Assembly: GCA_030847615.1 (NCBI GenBank)
Contig: JAUMIR010000005.1
Location: 173,690,596 to 173,754,595, forward strand
Direction of reading: 5' to 3'
Source: Gambelia wislizenii
Lineage: Eukaryota; Chordata; Lepidosauria; Squamata; Crotaphytidae
Length of the DNA stretch: 64,000 nucleotides
In this document: positions 44,081-56,246 of the stretch, one piece after another
Layout of the letters: each line of letters starts with the position of its first letter
How positions within the stretch are numbered: the stretch's first letter is position 1
The notes under the pieces: model-generated
Databases searched by the model: none
What the model was told of the DNA's origin: nothing
The model's input: the letters and a program-made list of their open reading frames with translations, nothing else
Made by a program: the position numbers and the translations under genes

Positions 44081-46870
44081 CCACCAAGTCATAACTTTGG
44101 CTTACACTTAATTTCACCATAATGTGGAACTTTGTGAACAGGTGCCTTTTCAAATCTGTTTTCCAGATAGTGACTGCTGATGGGCAATTCTGAAACCCTT
44201 CCTTTCCTTTCTTACAGTTTTTTGTCTTGCAAACTGACATTGATCGAAAAATCCTTTATATATAGGCCTGTCTTCTTACAGCTTTTCAGTTAGATAACTG
44301 TCTTCTGTAAATTAGAGTAGGATGTACGGAGATATTTTTTTTCCCATACAAAATCACCACCTCATTTCTAAAACTTAGAAGGAATTAGTTACATGCAATA
44401 TATTATTTATAATTAATTCTTTTTTTCTAGAATGAAGGCATAACTGATATATTATAAATGTAATATAGCAAGGGATCACATTATTTCTTTAGCTTTTTTC
44501 TTAGTTTTGTTACTGCTTTTATCAAACACAACAAGTCACTGACTTTACCTGTAAATATCAATCTGACATTGTTATTCTGTCGATTTGACATCGACTTTAT
44601 CAAATCATTGGCTACAGTGAGACTTAAAGGTAAGTATGTACAGGACTAGAGCTGGGTTTTAGAAATGTTGATGATGGTAAGTACTTTCAGCAGCTATCTA
44701 CAGTTAGCTACGACTGTAATTGTAACTAATTACTTTTTTAAAAGTAGTTTTAAAGTAGTTTACAAGTTCTGCTTAGATCTCTGAGACATCAAATACAAGA
44801 ATGCTTTGTGTTGCCTTAAGAAGGAAGGAGGAGGACTACTCTTCTAGTTGATTTTTCATTTGGGCATCTTTTTTTCTGAATTTCATAGTCTCTTCTGGAG
44901 TTGTTCTTTCTGCTTCCTGAACAGTACAGCCACTTTTGAAGGAATTTACAGAAATGAGGGTGGGACTGGAAGAGTTCAGTGACAAAGCTGTAAGGTAAGG
45001 ATTAGACATGGGTGACTTTTTGGACTTTTTCAATACTACAGCTTTAGGATCAGTAAGGTCTGTATGAATCATATATTCAAAGGTATATAATCTGGTATTC
45101 ATAAATAGCACCACTTGCTAGCCCTAAGTAGCAACTAGTTGCTGGCCATGTTTTGCCAAATTTACAAATAGAAGTGCTCTTCCTTTATACAATTAACCAC
45201 TTTTCACAATCTCATTGAAACATTAATTGCCTAGAAAATGCAGGTTAAATGTCTAATTCCTTAGAAATATAAATTTTTGCCAATGTTTTCAATCAAAGCA
45301 AATTGAATTATGGTGCAGCCCAGACAGGCAAGAACCCATGATATACAATAACCAAGGAAGCTGTTTTGTTCTAACAAAGTTGTCTACCTACTTAGCAAAT
45401 CTCCACATCCCAGGAAAAAATCTTGCAAACTTATTAAACAGATTACAAAATCAGCTCACCTCACATGTGGTGATTAAAAGGTTTGGAAGAGGCTCTTTCA
45501 CTTTATCTATAGCTTGAAGGTATAATTTCACCCTGAAAATTACCACAGCATTAAAATTCAGATGTTGCATGGTTTAAAAAATGTATGAGAATAAGAAAGA
45601 GGAGTTTTTAAAAAGTAAACATAGTCTCTTTGTTTCATTAAACATGAGACAACAGTATCAGCTATCTTTCTTGCCCTTGGAAGGAGAAAGAACTATTAGA
45701 ACAAAATGAAATGTAGCAAACAAAATGTGGAATTCTTTGCTCTGTGTACAAGTTGTATAAAGCATTAAAGGCAGTTGTTATTCAGTCAGGTTTCCATATA
45801 ACGTTAAGGAGAATGTTATGGGCTCCATCTCCTTCAACGGGCATCATAAAAAAAATATCTTATCAATGGTGGTGTGTCACATGATTGTTTTAAAGTTCCT
45901 TTACTAAGCTCCCTTACAATGTTTTAAGGTACTGTGCACTGTTTTAAAGGTGCTTTATAACATTTCAAAGGCCCTTTACTAAGGTGGCCAGGAGCAAAGG
46001 AAGACAGGGCTTTCTCAATTCCTTAGAAGGGGAGACACTAGTAGGCCTGTCTTGTATGGCATGTTACATCTGTTGAAACTCCATCTTCCACCAGCACCAG
46101 GGCAAATGGGTGATAATTTCACTCAGTTTTTGGTAAGAATTTAACAGTGGGCAAAGCAAAATTGACAGGCTTGTTCTTCCTAACAGTGGACTCCTACGGA
46201 TCTTTGCTCAGAAATAAGCCTCCACAGGTTTCACTGGATGTCACACTTTGTATGTGTGTTCAGAACAGCAGTCCTAATGTATCAAATCGTATTGTTTTGT
46301 CTTCCTTATGAATTAATAAATGCAAAATTATGGCTGTTTCTAAACCTTTTGTGCATCCAGTTCATATTTCCATCTTTCATCAGGCTTTTTTTTTAAATGG
46401 CTAGAAAAGAGATGGAAGAAGTGTTGGGAAAATACAGTAGGATTCAAATGAAAGGCAGTGATTTCACAACAGACTCTTCACTTGAAGTAAACGGATGTTG
46501 ATAATACACAGCCCTGACAGAATCATTTTGGATATAAATTACTTGCAGAGGGTCTTATTTCTAAAACTCAGTGGAATAAACCTTCTATACAGAGATTTAG
46601 AAAAAAATGCTTCTAAAGATGAACTAAATTTCTGCCTGGTTTCTGTATTATGCTTTCCCACATTAGCTTGTTACTAGTATCCAACTGGAATATAATTAAG
46701 GTCTTCTCTATCAGGATTATAGTAGAATGTCACTTCATGGTTACATAAGCTGTCATTGTTAAATATGCTTATAGCTTTGTCAACTTAAAGATTTTCCTAT
46801 TAAAAAAATTCTGCTTGCAGAACACTTTAATACCTTTTATTAGGATGACTCAACTGCTACAAAAAAAAAA

Positions 46871-46906
<36 letters not shown>

Positions 46907-47404
46907 GATGCAAAGGCCACAGAAGCTTTCAAGTTTTCCCTGAATTCTTCATCAGACATGAAGACACAATATGTGGCGGTAGAGGAAGAGACTGATGTCT
47001 GACTATCTGACCCAGTGGATTGGCCATTTACTATGCGACTGAAGCTGCAAAATAGTTACAACAGGCTCCCTGAACAGGAAAGGCATGTAAGTGTCAGCTT
47101 CCAGCTTGCTGGGATGCAAAGTTAATAACACACTCCATCACTTCTGACTGGAGAGAGCTGGCTGAGAGATCTACCTTTCCTAGTAATAGAAACTGCTGTA
47201 ACTATCATGCAACTTCAGACACACAACAGCCAATCTACCAGGTCAGATTTTACAACTTTTCTTCTCTTCCCCATCCCCTAATTTTTGCCACCCTGCCTAA
47301 CCAAGGACTCTGAGAGAACTCACTCTACCTTTTATGACATTTTAGTGGTCCTATTAAAAACATTATCCTCCTTTGCATTTTGTTTTTGCTTATGGTCCAC
47401 ATTG

Positions 47405-47453
<49 letters not shown>

Positions 47454-47659
47454 ATCTTGATTTAACTTTTCTTTTGCATTTTGTCACTAGAGGAAGCTTC
47501 CTATTTAACCAATTTTGATTTTTGTGTTAAACACACCAAACAGTTATGTATCTCCAGAGCAAAAACTCTCCATTTGGAATTCTGAGAACCAGATCTATGT
47601 TCCGCTGAAGTGTATTTGATTACCTAGATCCTCGAAAGACTAGGATGTCTCCCCCCCCC
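44081..47659. other. unassigned; microsatellites
   Basis: 3.6 kb with no supported gene or recognised element. (AAAG)n at about 46861-46906; (CA)n then (TA)n at 47406-47453; a C-run at 47651-47660. A short dispersed motif 'tcagaaataagcc' lies near 46209. Minus-strand frame 44836-45114 (92 codons) has no domain. Confidence 0.45.
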
Positions 47660-48949
47660 CGCCCAATTCCTTAAAATGATTATCTTGCTACATGAGGGCC
47701 AGCATGGTCAAGTCAGAGATGGTGATGCTCTTTCAGAGCCCTTTCTAATAACTAATGGAGTGAAGCAAGGTTGTGTTCTTGCTCCAACTTTATTTGAAAT
47801 CTTCTTCAGCATGATGCTCCAAAGGGCTATGGCAGAGGTTGAAGAAGAAAAGAGTATCTATATACGTTACCTTACTGATGGTAGCTTATTTAACTTAAGC
47901 CATCTGAGGGCTCACAATAAGACTCTAAACTATTAGTCCGTGAGCTGCTCTTTGCTGCTGCTGCTGCCATTGTTGCCCACACAGAAGCAGCTCTGCAGCA
48001 CCTAACATGCTGCTTCACAACTGCTGCAGAGCTGTTTGGGCTGGAAGTCAACCTGAAGAAAACGGAAGTTCTCTACCAGCCTGCACCACAGGACGAACAC
48101 CACCATCCCCACATTGCCGTCAGCAAATCTGTGCTTAAGTTCATTCAGCAGTTCACCTACCTGGGAAGCATCATCTCCTCAGATGCCAAGATTGACAAAG
48201 AGATTGAATACAGATTAGCAAAGGCATATAGTGCATTTGGAAGACTTTACAAAAGAGTCTGGAGAAATAAACACTTGAGGTGAAGCACAAAAATCAGTGT
48301 GTATAGAGCCATTGTACTGTCTATTCTCCTTTATGGGTCTGAAACATGGGTCACCTATTGCCAACACTTACAACTCCTCAAATGTTTCCATCAGCGCTGT
48401 ATACGTACAGTCCTAAATATACACTGGACTGACTATGTGACAAATGTTGCTTTCCTTGAGCAAGCAGGGATCACCAGCATTGAGGCCATGATATTGAGAA
48501 CACAGCTGTGCTGGGCAGGGCACCTTTCTAAGATGGAGGACCATCGCCTCCCAAAAATAGTACTCTACGGTGAACTCGCCACGGGTTAGCATAAGAGGGG
48601 TGCTCCAAAAAAGTGATACAAGGATTCCCTGAAACAACATCTCAGGCTTGGCCAAATTGATCACCAACAATGGTCCGCCCTGGCTTCACATCAGGAGGCA
48701 TGGAGACGCACTATCCACAATGCTGCAGCCTTATTTGAGAACTCACATCGAACAAGTCTTGAAGAGAAACGACAATGCAGAAAGAATCACAACCTGGAAA
48801 CATCACCCAAGGAGACCCTCTGCTGTGCTTTCTGCAACTGGACTTGTTTATCCCGGATTGGCCTTTTCAGTCATCAGAGCGCTTGCAGAAAGCGCGGGAT
48901 GAGTCCTTCCTGAATCTTTGCTTGCAAAGAAAAGCCAGAGAGAGACTTA
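47660..48949 (+). mobile_element. LINE, clade uncertain, 3' part (copy 1)
   Basis: Broken plus-strand frames: 'ITNGVKQGCVLAPTLF' (RT motif before the active site; 47750), then a gap at the YADD-type region, 'LKKTEVLYQPAP' (48050), 'KFIQQFTYLGSIISSDAKIDKEI' (48140), 'VLSILLYGSETW' (48310), 'QLCWAGHLSKMEDHRLPKIVLYGEL' (48520), and a C-terminal '[19 protein letters not shown]' Cys/His cluster (48830). The 3' end is 'agccagagagaga'. It is not L1, L2 or CR1. A second copy is at 56247. Confidence 0.75.
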
Positions 48950-49099
48950 GTTATTCCACAATGGGATATTTAGGCCTTTGCATTGTGCCCTTTAACATTA
49001 GGAAAGGGAAGAGGGAAATCATTGCAAGGGTAGCCAAGGTCAAGCTCAAGGTTTTTTCCAGATTGCTGAAGAGCTGGATCCCCAAAGTATCTTGTGTCA

Positions 49100-49697
49100 G
49101 TGAAGTGCAAATTAGTATAGTGTCTACATCAAGGGAAGTAATAGTGCCGCTCTATTCTACCTTGGTCAGGCCTCACCTAGAATACTGTGTCCAGTTCTGG
49201 GCACCACAATTCAAAAAGGATATTGACAAATTGGAGCGTGTCAAGAGAAGGGCGACCAAAATGGTGAAAGGTCTGGAAACGATGCCTTATGAGGAGAGAC
49301 TTTGGGAGCTGGGTATGTTTAGCCTGGAAAAAAGACGGTTAAGAGGCGATATGATAGACCTGTTTACGTATTTGAAGGGGTGTCACATTGAGGATGGAGC
49401 AGGCTTGTTTTCTGCTGCTCCAGAGACTGGAACACAGAGCAATGGATGCAAGCTCCAGGAACAGAGATTCCACCTCAACATTAGGAGGAACTTTCTGACA
49501 GTAAGAGCTGTTTAGCAGTGGAACACAATCCCTCAGAGTGTGGTGGGGTCTCCTTCCTTGGAGGTCTTCAAACAGAGGCTGGATAGCCATCTGTCGGGGA
49601 TGCTTTGATCGTGATTTCCTGCGTGGCAGGGGTTGGACTGGATGGTCCTCGTGGTCTCTTCCAACTCTGCAATTCTATGATTCTATGATTCCATGAG
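49100..49697 (+). mobile_element. CR1 LINE 3' end
   Basis: A mostly open frame reads '[19 protein letters not shown]', '[20 protein letters not shown]', '[20 protein letters not shown]'. It is followed by the CR1 3' UTR 'GGTTGGACTGGATGGTCCTC' and the tail (ATTCTATG)n at about 49671-49690. It reads on from the LINE at 47660 in one 246-codon frame only by chance junction; the two are separate insertions. Confidence 0.88.
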
Positions 49698-49975
49698 TTA
49701 AGATTTTGGAATGAACTGAGAGGCTAAAGTCCAGGTTTGTTTTGGTATGTTGTTTATGTGGTCCCCCCCCCATTGTCAATACTTTCACAAAGCTACAGCT
49801 CAGACAAGAGGGAAACAGTACTTCTACTTCATTTTCATATACAGTCTGAGAAAAGCTTCTCTCTCTCCACTCCTCTCCCTTCCCACTCTTTGAACCTAAT
49901 AAGGCTTCCACAATTCTGTTTCTCAAAAATAGCATACTGAGTACAGTATCAATTAGGAATACAGACAAGTGTCAA

Positions 49976-51050
49976 ATAATAATAATAATAATAAATAATA
50001 AAATTTTATTTCTATCCCGCCCCTCTGCAACTCAATCGGGGCGGCTTACAATATAAAAACTCCATAGTCCCAGTACCCTAGCCCACCCCCCCTTAAAACA
50101 ATATTAAACTATAAAAGATTAAAAACATACAGTAAATTAAAAATATATAAATTAGAAAAATATTAAAACATACAATAGTTTTTTTTTTTAAAATGATTAC
50201 AGCTCAGGGAGGACAACCGAGTCTTGGGCCGGGATAGTTATTCAGGAAAGGCCTGCCGGAAAAGATCCGTCTTGACAGCTTTTTTAAAGCCGTCTAAGGT
50301 GTTAATAAGACGGATCTCGTCCGGCAGGCCATTCCATAATCTGGGAGTAGCAGCGGAGAAGGCCCTCTGGGAGGTCACCGACAGCCTTGTTTTCATAGGC
50401 TGTAACAGATTCCTCCCAGAGGACCGAAGTGCGCGGGGAGGGTCGTACGGAAGGAGGCGGTCCCGGAGATAAGTTGGACCCAAGCCATGCAGGGCTTTAA
50501 AGGTTATAACCAACACCTTGTACTGTGCCCGGAAACTAATAGGCAGCCAGTGGAGAGCTTTTAGCACAGGTGTTATATGCTCTCTTCTGGAAACACCAGA
50601 AATCAACCTGGCTGCCATGTTCTGAACTAGTTGAAGTTTCCGAGTTAAGCACAAGGGTAGCCCCATGTAGAGCGCATTACAGAAATCCAGACGGGAGGTT
50701 ACCAGTGCATGTACCACAGTTTCGAGGCCCCTAGTTTCCAGGCAAGGGCGCAGCTGGTGTATCAGCCGAAGTTGATAACAGGCACTCCTGACCGTCGCAT
50801 TTACCTGATTAGACATCTGGAGCGTCGGGTCCAGGAGCACCCCCAGACTGCGAACACAGTCTTTGGAGGAGAGTGTAGTTCCATCCAGGACTGGAAGTTG
50901 TATTCCCAGACCTGGTTTCGGGCCTGTAACTGTTAGTACCTCCGTTTTGTCTGGATTCAGTCTCAATTTGTTTTTCCTCATCCAGTCCATTACTGCTTTA
51001 AGACAATCATTGAGAGGAGAGATGCCATCTGAAGTAGATATGATCATGTC
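49976..51050 (-). mobile_element. L2 LINE 3' part with (AAT)n tail
   Basis: Minus strand, 5'-truncated at about 51050. It carries an open 269-codon frame (see next entry), then a 3' UTR ending in 'gcggcttacaatataaaa' inverse and an (AAT)n tail at 49977-50000. It is much better preserved than the other L2 pieces in the window and serves as the reference for them. Confidence 0.85.
50238..51047 (-). CDS. L2 reverse transcriptase, C-terminal part
   Basis: 269 codons open to a stop at 50238. It encodes the region downstream of the RT catalytic Asp pair: 'NKLRLNPDKTEVLTVTGP', 'VRSLGVLLDPTLQMSNQVN', 'ALVTSRLDFCNALYMGLP', 'KLQLVQNMAARLISG', 'ITPVLKALHWLPI', 'RAFSAATPRLWNGLPDEIR'. These are the thumb and C-terminal blocks of L2/CR1-group ORF2. 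The start is only the first codon after truncation; the endonuclease and RT core are missing, so it cannot be active. Confidence 0.85.
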   Translation of the reverse strand: MIISTSDGISPLNDCLKAVMDWMRKNKLRLNPDKTEVLTVTGPKPGLGIQLPVLDGTTLSSKDCVRSLGVLLDPTLQMSNQVNATVRSACYQLRLIHQLRPCLETRGLETVVHALVTSRLDFCNALYMGLPLCLTRKLQLVQNMAARLISGVSRREHITPVLKALHWLPISFRAQYKVLVITFKALHGLGPTYLRDRLLPYDPPRALRSSGRNLLQPMKTRLSVTSQRAFSAATPRLWNGLPDEIRLINTLDGFKKAVKTDLFRQAFPE

Positions 51051-52182
51051 TGAGCAAAACTATCCGTTCATGACTTTCTTCCTTCAGGTCACTTTGTCTT
51101 GATGATATGGTCACTTGGTGAAGTGGTCTTGTGAATATGTTCCAAAATTTCACAAAATTGCAAGTTCTTGTTCCTCTTGTTAGAAAATTCCCCACATGTT
51201 AATGTTTTCATAAGTTTCCTGGTTCACCTGAACTAAAATGCTCCCCAGATATTTTGCTCTGTCCTTTGTTCTAAGCTAGTATAATAGATGTATATGAAGG
51301 CATGGTGGCAAAAAGGTCACAGTCCATGCCTGAGCCTCAGTACCATCATTTTAATATCTGAAGAGAAACTAAGCATTTGTACTCATGTCACTTGTACACA
51401 TGTCACACTGACTGCTTAATGCAACTGATTCTTGGTGTCATGAAAAAAACAACAAGTTCTTAACTATTTGGCTTATTTACAGTAATATTTTTATTTTAAT
51501 GGGGAAATGTTTATGAGCTCCCCACCCTTTTAGTGTCAAAATAGTATGGACACTCCAAATCTTGACTTGGCCAAAGTGAGGGAAAGACATTTGCTATGCT
51601 ACCTCAGGAAACAAATGTCTGGGGTTGGCCTCACCTTAACAAAAAAGAACCCCATGTAAGACATTTAAGCAAATACATATCAGGTTAAGGTAGAGAGGCT
51701 AGTTCCATGATGTCTCCATCTGCCCTTATTTGAACCTGATTAGAAAGGTTGTAAAAGGAACTTCATGTATTTCAAAAGTTGGCAAGAAAACTGTGTCAGG
51801 ATAATTCTGATTTTAATGTTCTTTTCACTTATTTCAACTATACTGTGTTGTCACTTTAAAAAGTAAGTGCACGTGTTGTATGCACACACAGAGATTCACT
51901 CTTTTTACATATTGACACACACACATTCATATACACACACACATACACACACACACGTGTGTGTATCTGGATTTATCTTCACATGCAAGTACTCACAATG
52001 TGAGAGGTTTGGAGCTTAGCACGACTTAAACCATAACTAGTTAAAAAGAAGAAGTCTGCTGACAGACAGAGAGAAATCTGAATGAAAGCTGCCCTGTTAC
52101 CTTGGCAACAGTACCATTAGCCAGATTCTACTCTCTGCTCCCTATCCCTCCCACTTTCAATGAACACAGTCTTTTGTTTGTC

Positions 52183-52237
<55 letters not shown>

Positions 52238-52732
52238 TGTTCCTGTTGCTTACAGTGTTACCATCTCCTGACTGTTTGGTGGTATGAACTGAAATGCCTC
52301 CTTGCTTGGCAAGGGCACTGAATACATTCAAAAGGATAACAAAGAATGAGCGAAGAGGGAGAGAAATCTGAATATTTTGAATTACAAAACTCTGTGAGAG
52401 TATGGGTTGCTATTAAGTTCAAGCTATTATTCAGGCCTAAAGTCTTTTTTTTTTTTAACCTAGTAAGATATTCATTGTGCAATTGGGTTGAGAGGTAAAA
52501 TGGAAAATGCATGGAATAAAACTAGAATTTTTTTTTAAAAAAACCCTGTTCTTACGGACATCTATGTCTGTCCTTACTCCTAGATCAATGCTTTAGTATC
52601 AACTTATACAATTTAGCAGAATCAATATGCTAATCTAAGGTTGGCAAATCTTTTCTTTTTTCCACATTAACGTTCTGTAAATTTTGGTAAATTCTGATCA
52701 AAATCACACAAAATGTAATAGTCATGCACTCC
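51051..52732. other. unassigned; microsatellites
   Basis: Compound CA-rich microsatellite at about 51910-51965 and (CTTT)n at about 52183-52238. No gene or element recognised. A 62-codon minus-strand frame near 51007-51195 crosses the L2 truncation point and is not a gene. Confidence 0.45.
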
Positions 52733-52735
52733 TAA

Positions 52736-53370
52736 GGACTTTATCAGACTAGCATCTAAAAACGCTATAATTCTGTGCACGAGGAAAGCAGAAACATAGT
52801 GGCATTATTACATGTTATCGCACATCGCTGTAATTGCGCAAAAGAACCACCATGGAATTATTGCACAACCACCACTACCACTTTAGGAATGGGACTCTAT
52901 TTCCATGAGTTGCATGGATGATATTTCAGTGGTTCTCATGAGAAGATGCGAGTGCATTTAAAAGCACCAAGCCCCCCTTAATTTGCAAAGTAAACAAACA
53001 CACAAACAATTAAACCTAAAAATGTGCAAACAATCCAGGACAGTTCATAAAAAGAGCATCCTGTGGATAGCTTTCACATTCTCACCTGAAAATTTTCTCA
53101 CTGGGAACAAGGAGGGAGGAAAGAGGATCTCCCGTTCATGCTGTAATCTCGCAATTACAGCAGGATGTGTTTTCGCCCGCTCTTCAACACTGCAAAAAAA
53201 TGATATTGAGAGCTATTGACGGCTTGTCCTATCACTTAAAAACAACACCTTATTCGCTGCTGGAGCACAGTTTGACCATGCAAACATGACAATGTTGTGC
53301 TATAGTGGCACCTGTTCATGCTACTGTGACATCGTAATCATGCAATTTTTTGCTGCATCTGATAAAGTCC
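52736..53370 (+). mobile_element. Harbinger-like MITE (copy A7)
   Basis: 635 bp, starts GGACTTTATCAGACTAGC, ends GCATCTGATAAAGTCC, flanked by TAA (52733-52735, 53371-53373). The terminal inverted repeats are nearly perfect for about 15 bp. Core TCTCATGAGA at 52934-52943. It is the cleanest copy for the target-site rule. Confidence 0.8.
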
Positions 53371-53373
53371 TAA

Positions 53374-54655
53374 GAATGAAGTAGCAAAGCTTTTTCTTGT
53401 ACAGAGATAACTTAAGTTTCAGGTATGGGTCAAAAGAACATAAAAAGAACTCTACTGAATTAGATTTCAAGATCTAGTATTTAACACTCTAGTCTGTCTC
53501 CACCATTAGCTACAGTAGATGGTTCCATCTGCAGATCTTACACACAGAGTAAGCAATGGCAGCTGGTGGCTTTTGTGACAGCATGGCAGTGAATGTGCTC
53601 TAGGTTTGGTCTGAACTTTAAAGGAGTACCAAAGACACTGAACCTCTTTTGGGGATATGGCTCATAATCTTGGATAGCTTCTTTAAAGTTCAAGGAAAAA
53701 TCCAGATCAGACCAGATTCATCACCCAACTGACCTAGAAGCCAGCAACATCCATTGGTTACTCTGCTTGTAAGCTTTCCAGTGGGAGCTACATTGGCTAT
53801 CTTCCTGCTACTTCCCATGTCTTCATGTGGATGACAGAAGGACAATGCTATATGAGCAGTTAGGCACAGGAGTGAAATGTCCACCCGAGTTCAATGGCCA
53901 TCTAGTGCACAGATCTCAAGCATTTCAGCACTTCTATATGATCAAAATGAACCTTTTGTAGTCTTCTCAGAACAAGCTGTAATTTATCTTAGTTACTTAG
54001 CATCTACATAAAGACTCTTGTAAAAATAATGGTGTGCTCAGGATAGATTTGACTTGTTGAAAGTATTGTATGAGTGGTTTCCAGAATAGGGCTTCAATTC
54101 AATAAGGACTAAGCATAGCATAAAGCACCACATGCAGACATATGTTATCGTAGCACTACACAATCTCCATGCAGAATAACAACATAGGGCATATGCTTGA
54201 GTTTTGCAGTTACCAAATCTCAAATGTGCAATGCACAATTGCTATAGAGGCAAAGGGGCAGTGGCTCAGGACAGGAGAACAAACCACAAGACACACATGA
54301 TGAAATGTTAAATTGGGCAAAGACAAAAGTGGGGAAATCAGGAGAGGAAGAAACACCCAACCTCCCCATCTGAATGTACAACATCACTAGTTGCATGACA
54401 ATGCTTCCATTGTGGCCTCCTGAATGTGCCTGTTGCACCACTTTGTGCTCTGCAGGTCTTCACTTCTGCAATTACATGCTGAATTCATCCACTGCATAAT
54501 GGTAAGTTCTTTGCACCATGTGTGCAGTGCCTATTCCATGCGTGTATGTCACTTCCTGAGTTCAGGCCTAGGTGTCCTAACTTATTTTGTGAGGAATGTC
54601 TGTTCTAGGCCCAATACCTCTTTAATTGTCATCGTCTCCTCCTCCTCCTTGAATT
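53374..54655. other. unassigned non-coding stretch
   Basis: No gene or element recognised. Confidence 0.45.
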
Positions 54656-54832
54656 TCTTTTTTAAAAGCTTTCAATTTTATGATTAGTTGCATTTTAACA
54701 ATATTTTTGTATGCTTTTACTGATGTTTTTGTACATGTACTTTTTATCTGTATTTGTTTTAATTTTGTAATCTGCCTTAAGTACCAGTTTTGGTGAAAAC
54801 ATGGGATATAGATGAATAGATATTAGTAATAG
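54656..54832 (+). mobile_element. L2/CR1-like LINE 3' tail remnant
   Basis: 'tttgttttaattttgtaatc', 'tgccttaagtaccagttttgg', 'gatatagatgaatagat' follow the L2-type 3' UTR in plus orientation. The mariner element at 54835 begins directly after it. Confidence 0.45.
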
Positions 54833-54834
54833 TA

Positions 54835-56121
54835 TGACGTCTGTCTATTAAATAATGAGACTGATACAATAACCCATCTTTATTTATATGTATTATAATT
54901 TTAATGCTTGCCCCCTTCAATATACTCCCCATTCACACTCATACACCAATGCAGTCTTGTTTTCCACTGGCTGAAGGCATGGAGCAAATCAGTTTCTGGC
55001 AGATGTTTCAACACATCTGCCATTTTCTTCTTTACTGCATCAATTGAGTCAAAGCGTGTTCCTTTAAGCACTGATTTCACTTTAGGGAAAAGAAAAAAGT
55101 CTCATGGTGCCAGATCTGGTGAATATGGAGGATGTTCAAGTGTAGTAATGTGTTTATCAGCCAAAAACTGCTTCACAGAAAGTGCTGTATAAGCAGGTGC
55201 GTTGTCTTGAAGAATGAAATCATTTTCCCACAGTTCTGGCCTTTTCCCCCTGACTCTTTCTCTCAACTTTGTCAAAAATTCCTTATAATAATACTGCTTC
55301 ACTGTTCTACCTTCTAGAACCCATTCTGCCAAAATTATGCTCTTGATGTAAAAAAAACACCAACAACCAATGACCATGGCTTTGAATGTGGACATGCTTT
55401 TTTTCATTCTTCATGATGATGGTGTTTTCTAGTGCATTGACTGTCATTTTGTCTCAGGATCATACTGGAAGATCCAGGTTTCATCACAAGTGATGATTTT
55501 TTTGAAAAAGGTTTTGGTCCGCCTCAAGTTGCTGCAGAATGTTAGTGCAAATTTCCTTGCAACACTTTTTTTGCTCTGGTGTGAAAACCCTAGGGACCAT
55601 CTTGGCATAAATCTTCCCACGTTGAGATCCTCGTGAAAAATTTTCCATGCAGCATCTTTGTCAATGTTCACAGCTTCAGCTATCATTCAGGCACTGAGTC
55701 GGCAATCTCCTCAAACAATCTGGATGATTTGTTCCATAATTTCTTCAGTTCTTGAAGTGGAAGGTCGTCCTTTTCTGAATCTTTTGTGCCACTCAAACAC
55801 ATGTGCACGAGATATGCAGTCTTCCCCATAGGCCTCAGTAAGCACTTGAAAAGATTCCGTTGGCATTTTGTTCAAGTTTACTAAAAAATTCAAATTGATA
55901 CGTTGATCGACTTTTAAACTTAAAATTTTCCTGGCACACAACAGACAGCACAGCTGCTTTAAATGATGACTGACAATTAACTGAATGGCCAAGAGTGTTG
56001 ATGTTTGTCATGCAGGTTCAGATATGTTCAAGGTCATCACTCAAGCATTCACAATCAGTTCTTCCTGATTTGGCTGAAATGTAGAAACACAGTCTTGTTA
56101 TTTAATAGACAGACCTTGCAA
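54835..56121 (-). mobile_element. mariner DNA transposon, near full length, inactive
   Basis: 1.29 kb. Terminal inverted repeats: the left GTCTGTCTATTAAATAATGA (54839) and the right, inverted, GTCTGTCTATTAAATAACAA. TA dinucleotides at 54833-54834 and 56122-56123 are probable target duplications, although the left end lacks about 3 bases relative to the right. The single transposase frame is listed separately. The L2 tail remnant abuts its left side. Confidence 0.88.
54901..55992 (-). pseudogene. mariner transposase with in-frame stops
   Basis: About 364 codons in one continuous frame, close to the family's usual 340-350. The N-terminal helix-turn-helix region reads 'ESFQVLTEAYGED', 'HVFEWHKRF'; then 'CDETWIFQYDPE' (first catalytic Asp), 'LQDNAPAYTA' (second Asp), 'HPPYSPDLAP' and the third Asp 34 residues after the second, a DD34D triad. 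Six stops interrupt it: TGA at 55711-55713, 55687-55689, 55444-55446, 55411-55413 and 55102-55104, and TAG at 55429-55431. No frameshift was found. The end is TAA at 54901-54903. All three catalytic Asp codons survive. Confidence 0.88.
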
Positions 56122-56246
56122 TAGCAATAGTAGTTGAAGTAGTATTTATTCATACACTAAAGTTATCACCAAGTGATCACTTATGTGGGAGAAGATCACA
56201 TAACAATGAGGCCTTACTGCTGAGTAAACATGCATAGAAAATTAAG

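Noticed and set aside
46859..46908. CRISPR-like or tandem array
   Set aside because: It is a plain (AAAG)n microsatellite; no spacer-repeat structure exists anywhere in the window.
48775..49515. 246-codon plus-strand ORF as one gene
   Set aside because: It joins the end of one LINE to the start of a CR1 fragment; the fusion is a chance open junction.
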